From NCBI GenBank assembly GCA_015066805.1, contig SVNP01000006.1, forward strand, positions 1 to 64,000: a stretch of 64,000 nucleotides of DNA, given 5' to 3'. The translations under genes and the position numbers were made by a program. The DNA is from Ruminococcus sp. (GTDB lineage Bacteria > Bacillota > Clostridia > Oscillospirales > Ruminococcaceae). Below the pieces are notes generated by a model, which worked only from the letters and a program-made list of their open reading frames with translations, had not been told where the DNA came from and did not search any database. Below are positions 38,780 through 47,596 of the stretch, one piece after another. The number at the start of each line of letters is the position of its first letter. Within the stretch, counting starts at the first letter, position 1.

Positions 38780-41700
38780 ATGGGCTTTAAAATTAAAAAT
38801 GGCGTTTTGCTGAAATATGAGGAGACCGGCACGCTGGAACGTCTGGGCATCCGCAAAAAAGGCGAGAGCCTTGTTGTGCCCAAAAACGTGACCGAGATCG
38901 CAGACGAGGCTTTTACCATGACTGCCGTCAGCGGTGTTACACTCCCCGACTCCACCTTGTCCATCGGCGAAAAATCCTTCGCACTCTGTGCAGAGCTGGA
39001 AACCATTTATATTCCCGAAGGACTGCGACATATCGGCGCAAATGCCTTCGATGGCTGCCATGTGCTTTCTACCATGATCATCCCCGATACCTGCGATACC
39101 GTAGGTATGTGGGCGTTTTGTAACTGCAGCAACCTGAAGCACCTGAAATTTTCCGCCGCTATGGATACCATCGACCGCGGCACCTGTTCCGGCTGCTCTC
39201 ACCTCCAGGAGATCGAGATCCCCGGCAATGTACAATATATCGAAAACCGTGCGTTTTTTGCCTGCACCGGCCTTACTACCGTGAAGCTCTCCTCCGGCCT
39301 GCGTGTCATCGGCAGAGAGGCCTTCGCAAACTGCACCTCTCTTACTACGGTTTCTATCCCCGAAACCGTAACGGAAATCTGCGAGGACGCTTTTGCCGGC
39401 TGTACCGAGCTGAAATGCGTGATCATTCCGCCCTCCGTGACCAAGCTGCACCCCTTTGCCTTCGGCACAGAGCATAATCTGAAAATCATCACTGCCTGCA
39501 CCGGCAGCGCGGCACATCAGTTTGCCCTGAAGGAAAATGTGATGTGCTACACCGAGCGTGAAGCCGCTCTGCTGCGTGGCGCAAACCCCGCATTCTTCAT
39601 CGAATACGGCATTCTGAAAAAATATACCCAGGAATACAATGTCCGTGATATTATGATCCCCCAAGGCGTGATCCGCATCGGTAACCACGCTTTTGAACAG
39701 AACAAGCAACTGGTTTCCGTGGTGATTCCCGAGGGCGTAGAGGAAATCGGCGGATACGCCTTTAACGGCTGCCGCAGTTTGCAGCGCATCTACCTGCCCA
39801 GTACCCTGCGCCGTATCGGCCGTTTCGCTTTCCGTGATTGTCCCCTGCTGGAGGTCATTCTGCCCCAGGGCATTGAAGTGGTGGAGAAAAACGCTTTCCA
39901 GAGCTGTACCACCATGCGTCGCTTCTATATGCCCGATACCCTGAAGGTCATGGAAAATGAAGCCCTGCGGGATTGTATGTCCCTGACCGAGCTGCGGTTC
40001 TCCTCTCAGTTGGAGATCATCAGCGACGGTATCTGCACCGGATGCTCATCCATGCGTACCGTTGTGATCCCGGAAGGTCCCAAGTACATCCAGCAAAATG
40101 CCTTCCGCAACTGCAGCAGCCTTTGTGAAGCCTATATTCCCGACAGCGTGGAAGAAATCGCCGGCAACGCCTTTGCCGATACGCCTCTCTTCCGTATGAC
40201 TGCGGGTCACTATATTGTCGGCCGTTTCCTGATCCGTGCCGATGGATACAGCCCCATCCCCATCGGCGTGCGCCGTATCGGCCCCCGTGCCTTTGAACGT
40301 GGCGGCCTGCGGAATGCCGTGATCCCTGAGGGTGTCATCAGCATTGGCGATAACGCCTTTGCCAACTGCGGTGTGCTGACGGATGTTTCCATTCCCTCCA
40401 CCGTTACCCAGATCGGCGTGGATGCCTTTGCCTACACACCTTGGCTCAGCCGCCGTGCGGAGCCCTTTACCATCGTAGGTGCCAGCATTCTGCTGCACGC
40501 CAATCCCCCCCAGACAGAGGTGGATGTGCCCATCGGCGTGCGCTGCATCGCATCAGCCGCTTTTGCACAGCTCCCCGTTCGTGCAGTACGCCTGCCTGAG
40601 GGTCTGCACACCATCCAGCATGGCGCATTCTCCTTCTGTGAGCAGTTGGAGTACATTGAGCTGCCCGGCACGCTCCGCACCATCGAAGGCTACGCCTTCC
40701 ATAGCTGCTCTGCTCTGCACACCGTAAAGCTCCATGACGGTCTCTCCAAGATCGGCCACGCAATGTTCAGCAATTGTGTTGCCCTCAAGAGCATCCGTCT
40801 GCCCTCTACCCTGACCGAAATCGACAACGAGGCGTTCTATCATGCCGGCTTGCGTGAAATCATCATCCCCGAGGGTGTGACCCGAATCGGACGCTCCGCA
40901 TTCAGCCATTGTGCCCAGCTTGCAGATATTTTTATTCCCGCATCGGTTACACAGATCGAAGAAAACGCCTTTACCGACTGTCCCAAATTCCGTCTGCATG
41001 CCGAAGAAGGCTCTTTTGCCGAGCGTTACGCCAAGCAGAACAATATGCTGATGCAGTTTGTCAAGCATACCGGAGAGCCCCCTGTCAGCTTCTCTGAGCC
41101 GGTACAGCAGCCCCAGCGTGTGGCACCGCCTGTGCCCCAGGCTCCCGTACAGCAGGCAGCACCTTCCGCAGATCCCGATTTCCTGTTCCGTCCTGTTGCA
41201 CCCCAGCCGGAGCCCGAGCAGGCACCTGTCAAAAAGCAGCCTGCCCCCAAGCCCGAGCCGGAGATCAAGCTGCATTTTGTGGAGCCGAAGGCCACAGAAA
41301 AGCCCAAGGCTGTCCCGCAGCCTGAGCCTGCCAAGGAAATCCCCCGCGAGGAAACAGCCAAGTCTGCCGCTGTCGCACCTGAAAAGCCCAAAAAGGCCGT
41401 TGCCCCCAAGCCTGTTGATATTCCTGCCGAGAAACCCGCCACGGCAGCGACCAAAGCAGCAGAAGCACCCACAGAAGAACACCGTCCCAAGTACCGCAGC
41501 TTTGATGAGGAAGAGGAAATCAACTACGCAGAGCGCATTAAGCGAGAGCTGGAAGAAGCACGGAAAAAGTCCGTGCCTGTGGATCCCAACGCCAAGCTGC
41601 CGCAGTTGGAGGAAGAGCCCGAACCCAAGCCGGCGCCCAAGCAGCCTAAGGAAAAGGCAAAAAAGCCCAAAAAGGCAAAGGCAAAGCCCGAGCGTGAGCT

Positions 41701-42040
41701 TTCTCCCGAGGAGGCAAAGGCAAAGCGTCGCGCCAGCTTGTTGGATGACCTGCCCGACCTGCCCGAGGATCGTGAGCGTAAGCAGCGCATGAAGGAAAGC
41801 CCCGAAGAACGAAAGGCCCGTATGCGTGCCAGCCTGCTGGATGATCTGCCGGATCTGCCCGATCTGCCGGATGAGCCTGAGGTTCCCGAGCCGCCCAAGG
41901 CAAAGCCTGCTGCACCCGAAGCCACTCAGCCCCAGGAACAGACAGCTCCTGCCGGCAGCGAGGAAGGTGCAGCCGATGACGATCCTTTTGCAAACATCCA
42001 CTGGAATGAGGATCAGTCTACCTTTACCATTCGACTCTGA
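38780..42040 (+). CDS. large LRR_5 (BspA-like) leucine-rich repeat protein without signal peptide, Pro/Lys/Glu-rich C-terminal tail
   Basis: Repeated V.IPEGVxxIGxxAFxxCxxLxxVxIPxxVxxI units; C-terminal duplicated RASLLDDLPDLP. Confidence 0.9.
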   Translation: MGFKIKNGVLLKYEETGTLERLGIRKKGESLVVPKNVTEIADEAFTMTAVSGVTLPDSTLSIGEKSFALCAELETIYIPEGLRHIGANAFDGCHVLSTMIIPDTCDTVGMWAFCNCSNLKHLKFSAAMDTIDRGTCSGCSHLQEIEIPGNVQYIENRAFFACTGLTTVKLSSGLRVIGREAFANCTSLTTVSIPETVTEICEDAFAGCTELKCVIIPPSVTKLHPFAFGTEHNLKIITACTGSAAHQFALKENVMCYTEREAALLRGANPAFFIEYGILKKYTQEYNVRDIMIPQGVIRIGNHAFEQNKQLVSVVIPEGVEEIGGYAFNGCRSLQRIYLPSTLRRIGRFAFRDCPLLEVILPQGIEVVEKNAFQSCTTMRRFYMPDTLKVMENEALRDCMSLTELRFSSQLEIISDGICTGCSSMRTVVIPEGPKYIQQNAFRNCSSLCEAYIPDSVEEIAGNAFADTPLFRMTAGHYIVGRFLIRADGYSPIPIGVRRIGPRAFERGGLRNAVIPEGVISIGDNAFANCGVLTDVSIPSTVTQIGVDAFAYTPWLSRRAEPFTIVGASILLHANPPQTEVDVPIGVRCIASAAFAQLPVRAVRLPEGLHTIQHGAFSFCEQLEYIELPGTLRTIEGYAFHSCSALHTVKLHDGLSKIGHAMFSNCVALKSIRLPSTLTEIDNEAFYHAGLREIIIPEGVTRIGRSAFSHCAQLADIFIPASVTQIEENAFTDCPKFRLHAEEGSFAERYAKQNNMLMQFVKHTGEPPVSFSEPVQQPQRVAPPVPQAPVQQAAPSADPDFLFRPVAPQPEPEQAPVKKQPAPKPEPEIKLHFVEPKATEKPKAVPQPEPAKEIPREETAKSAAVAPEKPKKAVAPKPVDIPAEKPATAATKAAEAPTEEHRPKYRSFDEEEEINYAERIKRELEEARKKSVPVDPNAKLPQLEEEPEPKPAPKQPKEKAKKPKKAKAKPERELSPEEAKAKRRASLLDDLPDLPEDRERKQRMKESPEERKARMRASLLDDLPDLPDLPDEPEVPEPPKAKPAAPEATQPQEQTAPAGSEEGAADDDPFANIHWNEDQSTFTIRL

Positions 42041-42049
42041 CAGTAAAAT

Positions 42050-42086
42050 AAATCGCCCACGAAGATACGTTCGTGGGCGATTTTTA
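42050..42086. terminator. bidirectional intrinsic terminator
   Basis: AAATCGCCCACGAA gatacg TTCGTGGGCGATTTTT. Confidence 0.85.
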
Positions 42087-42539
42087 TTGTTTTTCAGGTC
42101 GATACAGCACAAAACGACGGGCAAGGAAATTCCAAAGCAGAACCAACACAGCAGCAATTCCTTTGGCAAGCAGAGGTGCAATGTCCAGCCTATCACTCAA
42201 CAGCCAGATCAGCAGCTCTGTCAGACCAAGACCGATCACACCGATGACTCCATAGGTGATGAACTCCACCAGTTTACCCTGCTTTGCCTTCTGCTGAAAC
42301 ACCGCCCACTTGGAAAGCAAGTAGTTGGCGCATAATCCGGCGCAAAAAGCAAGAGCGGTGGCGAGATACAAATTCATATCAAGTCCATGATGCAGCAAAG
42401 CCAGTGTGCCGAAATCCACCAGAAAAGCCAGACCACCCACAAAACCGTAGCGCAGCAGTTGGATCCAGATATTATTGGTCTGTTCCAAAAACAGCGCACG
42501 GAATCTGCCTTGCATCAGCAGACGAAGCAGCTCTTTCAT
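42084..42539 (-). CDS. GtrA family membrane protein
   Basis: QLLRYGFVGGLAFLVDFGTLALL..CAGLCANYLLSKWAVF. Confidence 0.92.
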   Translation of the reverse strand: MKELLRLLMQGRFRALFLEQTNNIWIQLLRYGFVGGLAFLVDFGTLALLHHGLDMNLYLATALAFCAGLCANYLLSKWAVFQQKAKQGKLVEFITYGVIGVIGLGLTELLIWLLSDRLDIAPLLAKGIAAVLVLLWNFLARRFVLYRPEKQ

Positions 42540-42602
42540 AACACATCTCCCAACAAAAAAGGTGCGATCATAAGACCGCACCTTCTTTATTCAACCAATC
42601 AA

Positions 42603-44492
42603 TTAGTTGAGAACGCCAAAGATTACCAGAGGATCAACGTGCTGCTCAGCAACGTGTGCGCACTCTGCACCGATAACCTCAGTCCAGGTGGTGGGCACGC
42701 CCATAACGGTGTTGCGGTTGTAGTAGATCAGCATGTTGATAGCATCCAGGGTGATAACATCCTGAGCTGCGTCAACGTCAGCAGCGTAGCACATTGCACG
42801 GAAGTCCTGATCGTTCAGGCCGAATGCATCCTGAGTCTCCTCAGCGGTGTACTTCAGAACGGATACACGGTTGTACAGCTCCAGAGCGGTGATAGCATCC
42901 AGAGTATCGTTGGTGTTATCCAGAGAAACGTCGCCGCGCTCCATAACGATTACGTCAAAGTCTGCAACGTTCAGGTTTGCGAAGATAGCATCTTCCAGGT
43001 TAGCGGTGTTGTACTCCAGGGTCTCCAGCAGATCAACGATTGCATCGTAGCCTTCCTGAGAAACGTTCACGCCAATGGTGTAAACGCCGTAGCCGTTGTA
43101 CTCCAGATCAGCAGCGGTAGCAGCGTCTGCATAGAAGCAGTCATCGGGCAGAGGAATGTTCTCTACCAGAGAACCATCAGCATAAACGCTCAGCACAGCG
43201 TCGATACCGGAGAGGTTAAACTCAACGGTCTCCTCAGACCAGTAGTACAGGTTATCGGTGATGCCATCGGTAACGGTCAGCTCGTAGGTGTAAACGATCT
43301 CGGGGATCTCAACAACCTCCAGGGTCACGCTGTCGATCACACGGGTAGCGGTATAGGTTGCACCGAACATGCTTGCGCCGCAGCCCAGCTCCTTGTGGGA
43401 CTGAACATCAACAACCTTGTAGATGTAGCCCTCAGCCAGCTCGTAATCCTCAACGAAGTACTCCTCCAGCTCAAACAGCTTGTCAGCAGTGGTGTAGTAC
43501 TCCTGGAAAGCAGCCAGCAGCTCAGCATTCTGGTCATCCTCGATGCTGAAGGTGGTGGAGATGTAGCCATTGCCGAAGTAAGCCTGGATGTCATATGCGC
43601 CTGCCAGGACATCAGCGATATCAGCAACAGTCAGGGTAACCTCAGCGATATCCTGAGTGTCGTTGAGAAGAGCAACTGCGTCATCAAACTTTGCGTTAAC
43701 TTTCTCATTTGCCAGAACATCTGCAAAGGTAGCGGGAGCCTCCTTCTCAATGGATGCGGGCAGAGCCTCAACCAGAGCAGCGTAGAAGGTCTCGAAATCG
43801 GTTGCGCTGATCTCAGTAGCGCTGAACTTATCCTTAGCCTCCTGGATCTTGGCAGCAACCTTAGCGATCTTGTCCTCTGCGCCAACGGCAGTCAGAGCAG
43901 TGGAAACCTTAGCCATCAGGTAATCCTCGATGTTAGCGATGCCGTAGGTCTCGCCATCCTCAGCCTCAAAAGCAACGTCATAGCCAACGGTGCAGTAGGA
44001 GGTCATGTCGATCGCGATGGTAACGGTACCGGAAACGTTCATGTCGATGTCAGCGCCGGTCACGCCAGCCAGCTTCTGAGCCATAGCAGCACCCACAGCA
44101 GGGCCGCACTCGTCAATGTTAACAGTCAGAACATACTGGCCTGCAACACCGGTCAGAGTAGCATCGGAAACTGCAGCAGCGATCTCATCGGCACCGCCGA
44201 CGTTGTACTTTGCAAACAGCTTCTTCACAGCGTTTCTTGCCATGTCTGCGGAAACCTCGGTATCCAGAGCATCTGCTGCGGTGAAAGCAGCGGAGAGCAG
44301 GTTGTACCAGCTGCCCTCGGTGTACTCCATGTAACCATCGGGATTCACAAATACGGGAACGTCGGTCAGATAGGATGCGTCAACAGTGACATCTGCTGCG
44401 GATGCGTTCATAGCAACAACACCCAGCTGGGAAGCTGCCAGCAGAATGCCGGTTGCGGAAGCGATTCCGCGCTTGAACATGGTCTTTTTCAT
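42603..44492 (-). CDS. secreted acidic protein of unknown function with divergent C-terminal dockerin
   Basis: Signal peptide; C-terminus GDVSLDNTNDTLDAITALELYNRVSVL...ADVDAAQDVITLDAINMLIYYNRNTVMGVPTTWTEVIG. Confidence 0.85.
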   Translation of the reverse strand: MKKTMFKRGIASATGILLAASQLGVVAMNASAADVTVDASYLTDVPVFVNPDGYMEYTEGSWYNLLSAAFTAADALDTEVSADMARNAVKKLFAKYNVGGADEIAAAVSDATLTGVAGQYVLTVNIDECGPAVGAAMAQKLAGVTGADIDMNVSGTVTIAIDMTSYCTVGYDVAFEAEDGETYGIANIEDYLMAKVSTALTAVGAEDKIAKVAAKIQEAKDKFSATEISATDFETFYAALVEALPASIEKEAPATFADVLANEKVNAKFDDAVALLNDTQDIAEVTLTVADIADVLAGAYDIQAYFGNGYISTTFSIEDDQNAELLAAFQEYYTTADKLFELEEYFVEDYELAEGYIYKVVDVQSHKELGCGASMFGATYTATRVIDSVTLEVVEIPEIVYTYELTVTDGITDNLYYWSEETVEFNLSGIDAVLSVYADGSLVENIPLPDDCFYADAATAADLEYNGYGVYTIGVNVSQEGYDAIVDLLETLEYNTANLEDAIFANLNVADFDVIVMERGDVSLDNTNDTLDAITALELYNRVSVLKYTAEETQDAFGLNDQDFRAMCYAADVDAAQDVITLDAINMLIYYNRNTVMGVPTTWTEVIGAECAHVAEQHVDPLVIFGVLN

Positions 44493-44777
44493 TCAAACAT
44501 CTCCTCACAAAATTGTTGGTTTTATGTACGGTTGTACGGCGGCAGGCAGAACTACCGATACCGATACTGATACATACATACATTATAACAATAACTGCCG
44601 TGAATTGCAAGTGTTTTATAGAATTTTGTGGCATTTACACTATAGCGAGCTGAGGTTTTCCACCTGTGATTGTGCATAACGTCAGTGTGCGGAAAACAAT
44701 GGAAAACCGTCATTTCTGCGACTTTAAACCTTTCGATGGTCAAAATATAAAAATATGTAAAATCTCGCTATTTTCTA

Positions 44778-44806
44778 TTGACATTGTGAAGATTTTATGG
44801 TAGAAT
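44778..44806 (+). promoter_or_regulatory. strong sigma-A promoter for the orphan RNA
   Basis: TTGACA-17 nt-TAGAAT. Confidence 0.85.
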
Positions 44807-44812
44807 GTAATC

Positions 44813-45078
44813 AAGCAAGAGGAAGTCGCACACTTCCGGTGCAGATTACAAAGAAAGGGCGTGTGACCAATGGGTCATTCACATCTTTCCTCCCCGTGAG
44901 TCAAACGGCGGAGGGCCGACAGGTACGATATCCGCCGCATTTTCCATGGAGGCTTGAGTCCGATGTACAAGTAATGTAACACCGCTTGCAAAGCGGAAAC
45001 GATCTTAATCATAGTGAACCTCTATATTTGTAGGTATAAGCGATCATCGTCTGCCCGTGGGACGGTGATCGCTTTTTA
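44813..45078 (+). ncRNA. candidate structured ncRNA (about 265 nt), family unassigned
   Basis: Consensus promoter at the 5' end, 14-bp terminator AAGCGATCATCGTC/GGACGGTGATCGCTT plus T-run at the 3' end, several internal hairpins, no credible ORF. Confidence 0.75.
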
Positions 45079-45207
45079 TCTGCGGCGCATACTGCTATAT
45101 AGATAGTATACACTGCGGTGCAGATCACTGTCAGTTGAAAATTCCGCAGCTTTTTGAAAAAAGTGCTTGACAAACGCTGCGTGGTATGGTATAATATTTC
45201 TTGTTGT

Positions 45208-45281
45208 GAGGGTGTAGCTCAGTTGGTTAGAGTACCTGCTTGACATGCAGGGGGTCGACGGTTCAAGTCCGCCCATCCTCA
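45208..45281 (+). tRNA. tRNA-Val (GAC)
   Basis: GAGGGTG..CCTGC TTGACAT GCAGG..GGTTCAAGTCC..CATCCTC A. Confidence 0.93.
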
Positions 45282-45288
45282 TCCTGAA

Positions 45289-45323
45289 GAAAACGCATAC
45301 TGCTTCGGCGGTATGCGTTTTTA
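45289..45323 (+). terminator. intrinsic terminator after tRNA-Val
   Basis: AAAACGCATACTGC ttcg GCGGTATGCGTTTTT. Confidence 0.85.
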
Positions 45324-45537
45324 TTTTTTGTACAAAACCGTTGATTTTTTGGCAGCTTTGGGATGTTTTGCAAAAATTCATGGGGCATTTTCGGTACATC
45401 ATTTTTGATGTTTCAAGTGAATTTAACTAAATACAAGCGCAAAAGCATCGTAAATTCGATGTTTTTCGGCATAATGCAAATGTCACAAAATTCAAAAACG
45501 CCCACATCGGAATATGTAAATATTCTATAAACAGCAC

Positions 45538-45566
45538 TTGACATTCCCTACAATAAGTGCTATACT
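45538..45566 (+). promoter_or_regulatory. promoter of the sipW-TasA-scaffoldin operon
   Basis: TTGACA-17 nt-TATACT. Confidence 0.8.
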
Positions 45567-45616
45567 GTAAGTACGTCGATTTATTTACCATTGATATTTC
45601 ACTGTAAGGAGCCACC

Positions 45617-46180
45617 TTGCGTATGTTCGCAAAAATCATAAAGTACGTTTTGAAACCTCTGGCCAGCCTGCTGCTGGCTGCCGCCATTACCTTTTCCTTC
45701 CTCGTTGCAGGCGTAAAGCTGCTGGGTGTGGAGCTGTATACCATCCTCTCCCCTTCCATGGAGCCCAACTACCACACCGGTGCGCTGATCTATGTCAAAG
45801 AGGTGGATCCCGCCGAGCTGCAGGTGCGGGATGTCATCACCTTCCGCCTGGACGGAACCACCACCGCAACCCACCGCATCATCGAGGTGCTGCACGAGGA
45901 CGGCTTACAGTTCCGCACTCAGGGTGATGCAAACGATATCCCCGATACCAACCCCGTGGATGCTGCCGATATCATCGGCACGCCCGTTGTACATATCCCC
46001 TATCTGGGGTACGCCGCTTCCTATGTGCAGAACCCTCCGGGTCTGTATGCGGCCATCGCTATTTTTGCAGCAATCGTTTTTATTGTCCTCATTGTGGATA
46101 TCTTAGACGGTGTCTACAACCCAAAGCCGGACAAAAAAGCGAAAGCCGATAATTCCAACCGAAAGGAGACTGAAGCATGA
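45617..46180 (+). CDS. sipW: SipW-type (ER/archaeal-like) signal peptidase I
   Basis: ELYTILSPSMEPNYHTGALIYVKEVDPAELQVRDVITFRL..TTATHRIIEV..FRTQGDANDIPDTNPV; C-terminal TM. Confidence 0.93.
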   Translation: MRMFAKIIKYVLKPLASLLLAAAITFSFLVAGVKLLGVELYTILSPSMEPNYHTGALIYVKEVDPAELQVRDVITFRLDGTTTATHRIIEVLHEDGLQFRTQGDANDIPDTNPVDAADIIGTPVVHIPYLGYAASYVQNPPGLYAAIAIFAAIVFIVLIVDILDGVYNPKPDKKAKADNSNRKETEA

Positions 46181-46866
46181 AGACCCCAGCAAAGATCCTT
46201 TCTCTTGCGGCAGGTGCAGCCCTTCTGGTGACTGTCAGTATTGCAGGCACTGTGGCGTATCTCACCGCAGAGGACAAGGCCATCAATACCTTCACCGTGG
46301 GTAAGGCTACCATTACGCTGGATGAAACCGACGTGGATGAGTACGGTGTCAAGGTCAGTGATGTGCGTGTGGACGGCAATGAGTATCGCCTGATCCCCGG
46401 ACAAACCTACATCAAAGACCCCACCGTTACCATTACCGCCGGCTCCGAGGCCGTTTATGTGCGTATGCTCGTGACCATTAACGAGATGACCGCACTGAAA
46501 GCCATGTGCGGGGAAGATTTTCTCCCCCAGAACTATGTGAACGGCACCTGGGATGAAACCATCTGGCCCTGCGTGGGTGTAACGGATAACGGCGACGACA
46601 GCGTCACCTATGAATTCCGCTATACCGATCCTGACAAGGATGCCCTGCAGGATGTGGTGGATGCCTCCGGTTCCGCTGATGATTTGGTGCTGGATGCCTT
46701 GTTTGAAACCTTTACCATGCCGGGCACCGCTACTGCCGATCAACTGGAAGCTCTGGAAGATCTGGAGATCACTGTGGTGGGCAATGCAATCCAGGCAGCA
46801 GGCTTTGCCGATGCCGATGCCGCTTGGACAGCCTTTGATCCCAAGGATGCCAACGAAGCCGGCTAA
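46177..46866 (+). CDS. TasA/camelysin-like SipW-dependent secreted protein
   Basis: Signal SLAAGAALLVTVSIAGTVAYLTAEDKAINTFTVGKATITLDE; ATGA overlap with sipW. Confidence 0.88.
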   Translation: MKTPAKILSLAAGAALLVTVSIAGTVAYLTAEDKAINTFTVGKATITLDETDVDEYGVKVSDVRVDGNEYRLIPGQTYIKDPTVTITAGSEAVYVRMLVTINEMTALKAMCGEDFLPQNYVNGTWDETIWPCVGVTDNGDDSVTYEFRYTDPDKDALQDVVDASGSADDLVLDALFETFTMPGTATADQLEALEDLEITVVGNAIQAAGFADADAAWTAFDPKDANEAG

Positions 46867-46943
46867 ACCCCTGTTTTTCATGTGAGCTGCGATAACAGCT
46901 CGTACCAATGAAAAAATCTTCAAGGAAAGGAGGAACCTACATC

Positions 46944-47534
46944 ATGCAGAAAACCGAAAAGCGTTACAGCCTCAAAGCGATGATCGCTGCATCCGCAGCA
47001 ACCGTTGCTCTGCTGGGTGCAGTAGGCGGTACGGTGGCATGGCTGATCGCAGAAAGCGACACCGTGACCAATACCTTTACCTACGGTGATATCAACATCA
47101 CCCTGACGGAAGATGACGTGGACGCAGACGGCGACCCCACTGCCAATACCTATGAGATGGTACCCGGCAATGCCATCGCCAAAAACCCCACCATTACCGT
47201 GGAGGCCGACAGCGAAGCAAGCTGGCTGTTCGTTAAGCTGGAGGAATCCGACAATTTCGATACCTTCCTGACCTATGAGCTGGCCGAAGGCTGGACCGCT
47301 CTGGAAGGCGTTGACGGCGTGTATTATCAGGAGGCAGCAGCCACCGGTGATGCCGCTGTGGAGTATGGCGTGCTGGCAAATGACGAAGTCGTTGTGGCAG
47401 AGAACATCACCAAGGAGCAGTTCAATGCACTGGATGCCACCGGTGCATTCCCCACCCTGACCGTATCTGCCTACGCTGTGCAGAAGGACAACATCGCATC
47501 CGCAGCCGATGCATGGGCATTGGCAAACCAGTAA
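46944..47534 (+). CDS. TasA/camelysin-like SipW-dependent secreted protein
   Basis: AVGGTVAWLIAESDTVTNTFTYGDINITLTEDD. Confidence 0.88.
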   Translation: MQKTEKRYSLKAMIAASAATVALLGAVGGTVAWLIAESDTVTNTFTYGDINITLTEDDVDADGDPTANTYEMVPGNAIAKNPTITVEADSEASWLFVKLEESDNFDTFLTYELAEGWTALEGVDGVYYQEAAATGDAAVEYGVLANDEVVVAENITKEQFNALDATGAFPTLTVSAYAVQKDNIASAADAWALANQ

Positions 47535-47596
47535 TCCCCTACATTTCCAAACGGCAAAAGCCGTAAACCACAAACAAATCATAAAGGAGTATTATC

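Noticed and set aside
42387-44570. 727-aa plus-strand ORF across GtrA and the dockerin protein
   Set aside because: Crosses gene boundaries and a promoter; the minus-strand frames carry recognisable signal peptide and dockerin.
44797-44979. 60-aa ORF at the start of the candidate ncRNA
   Set aside because: Start codon lies in the -10 region, no RBS, and the segment folds into stable stems.
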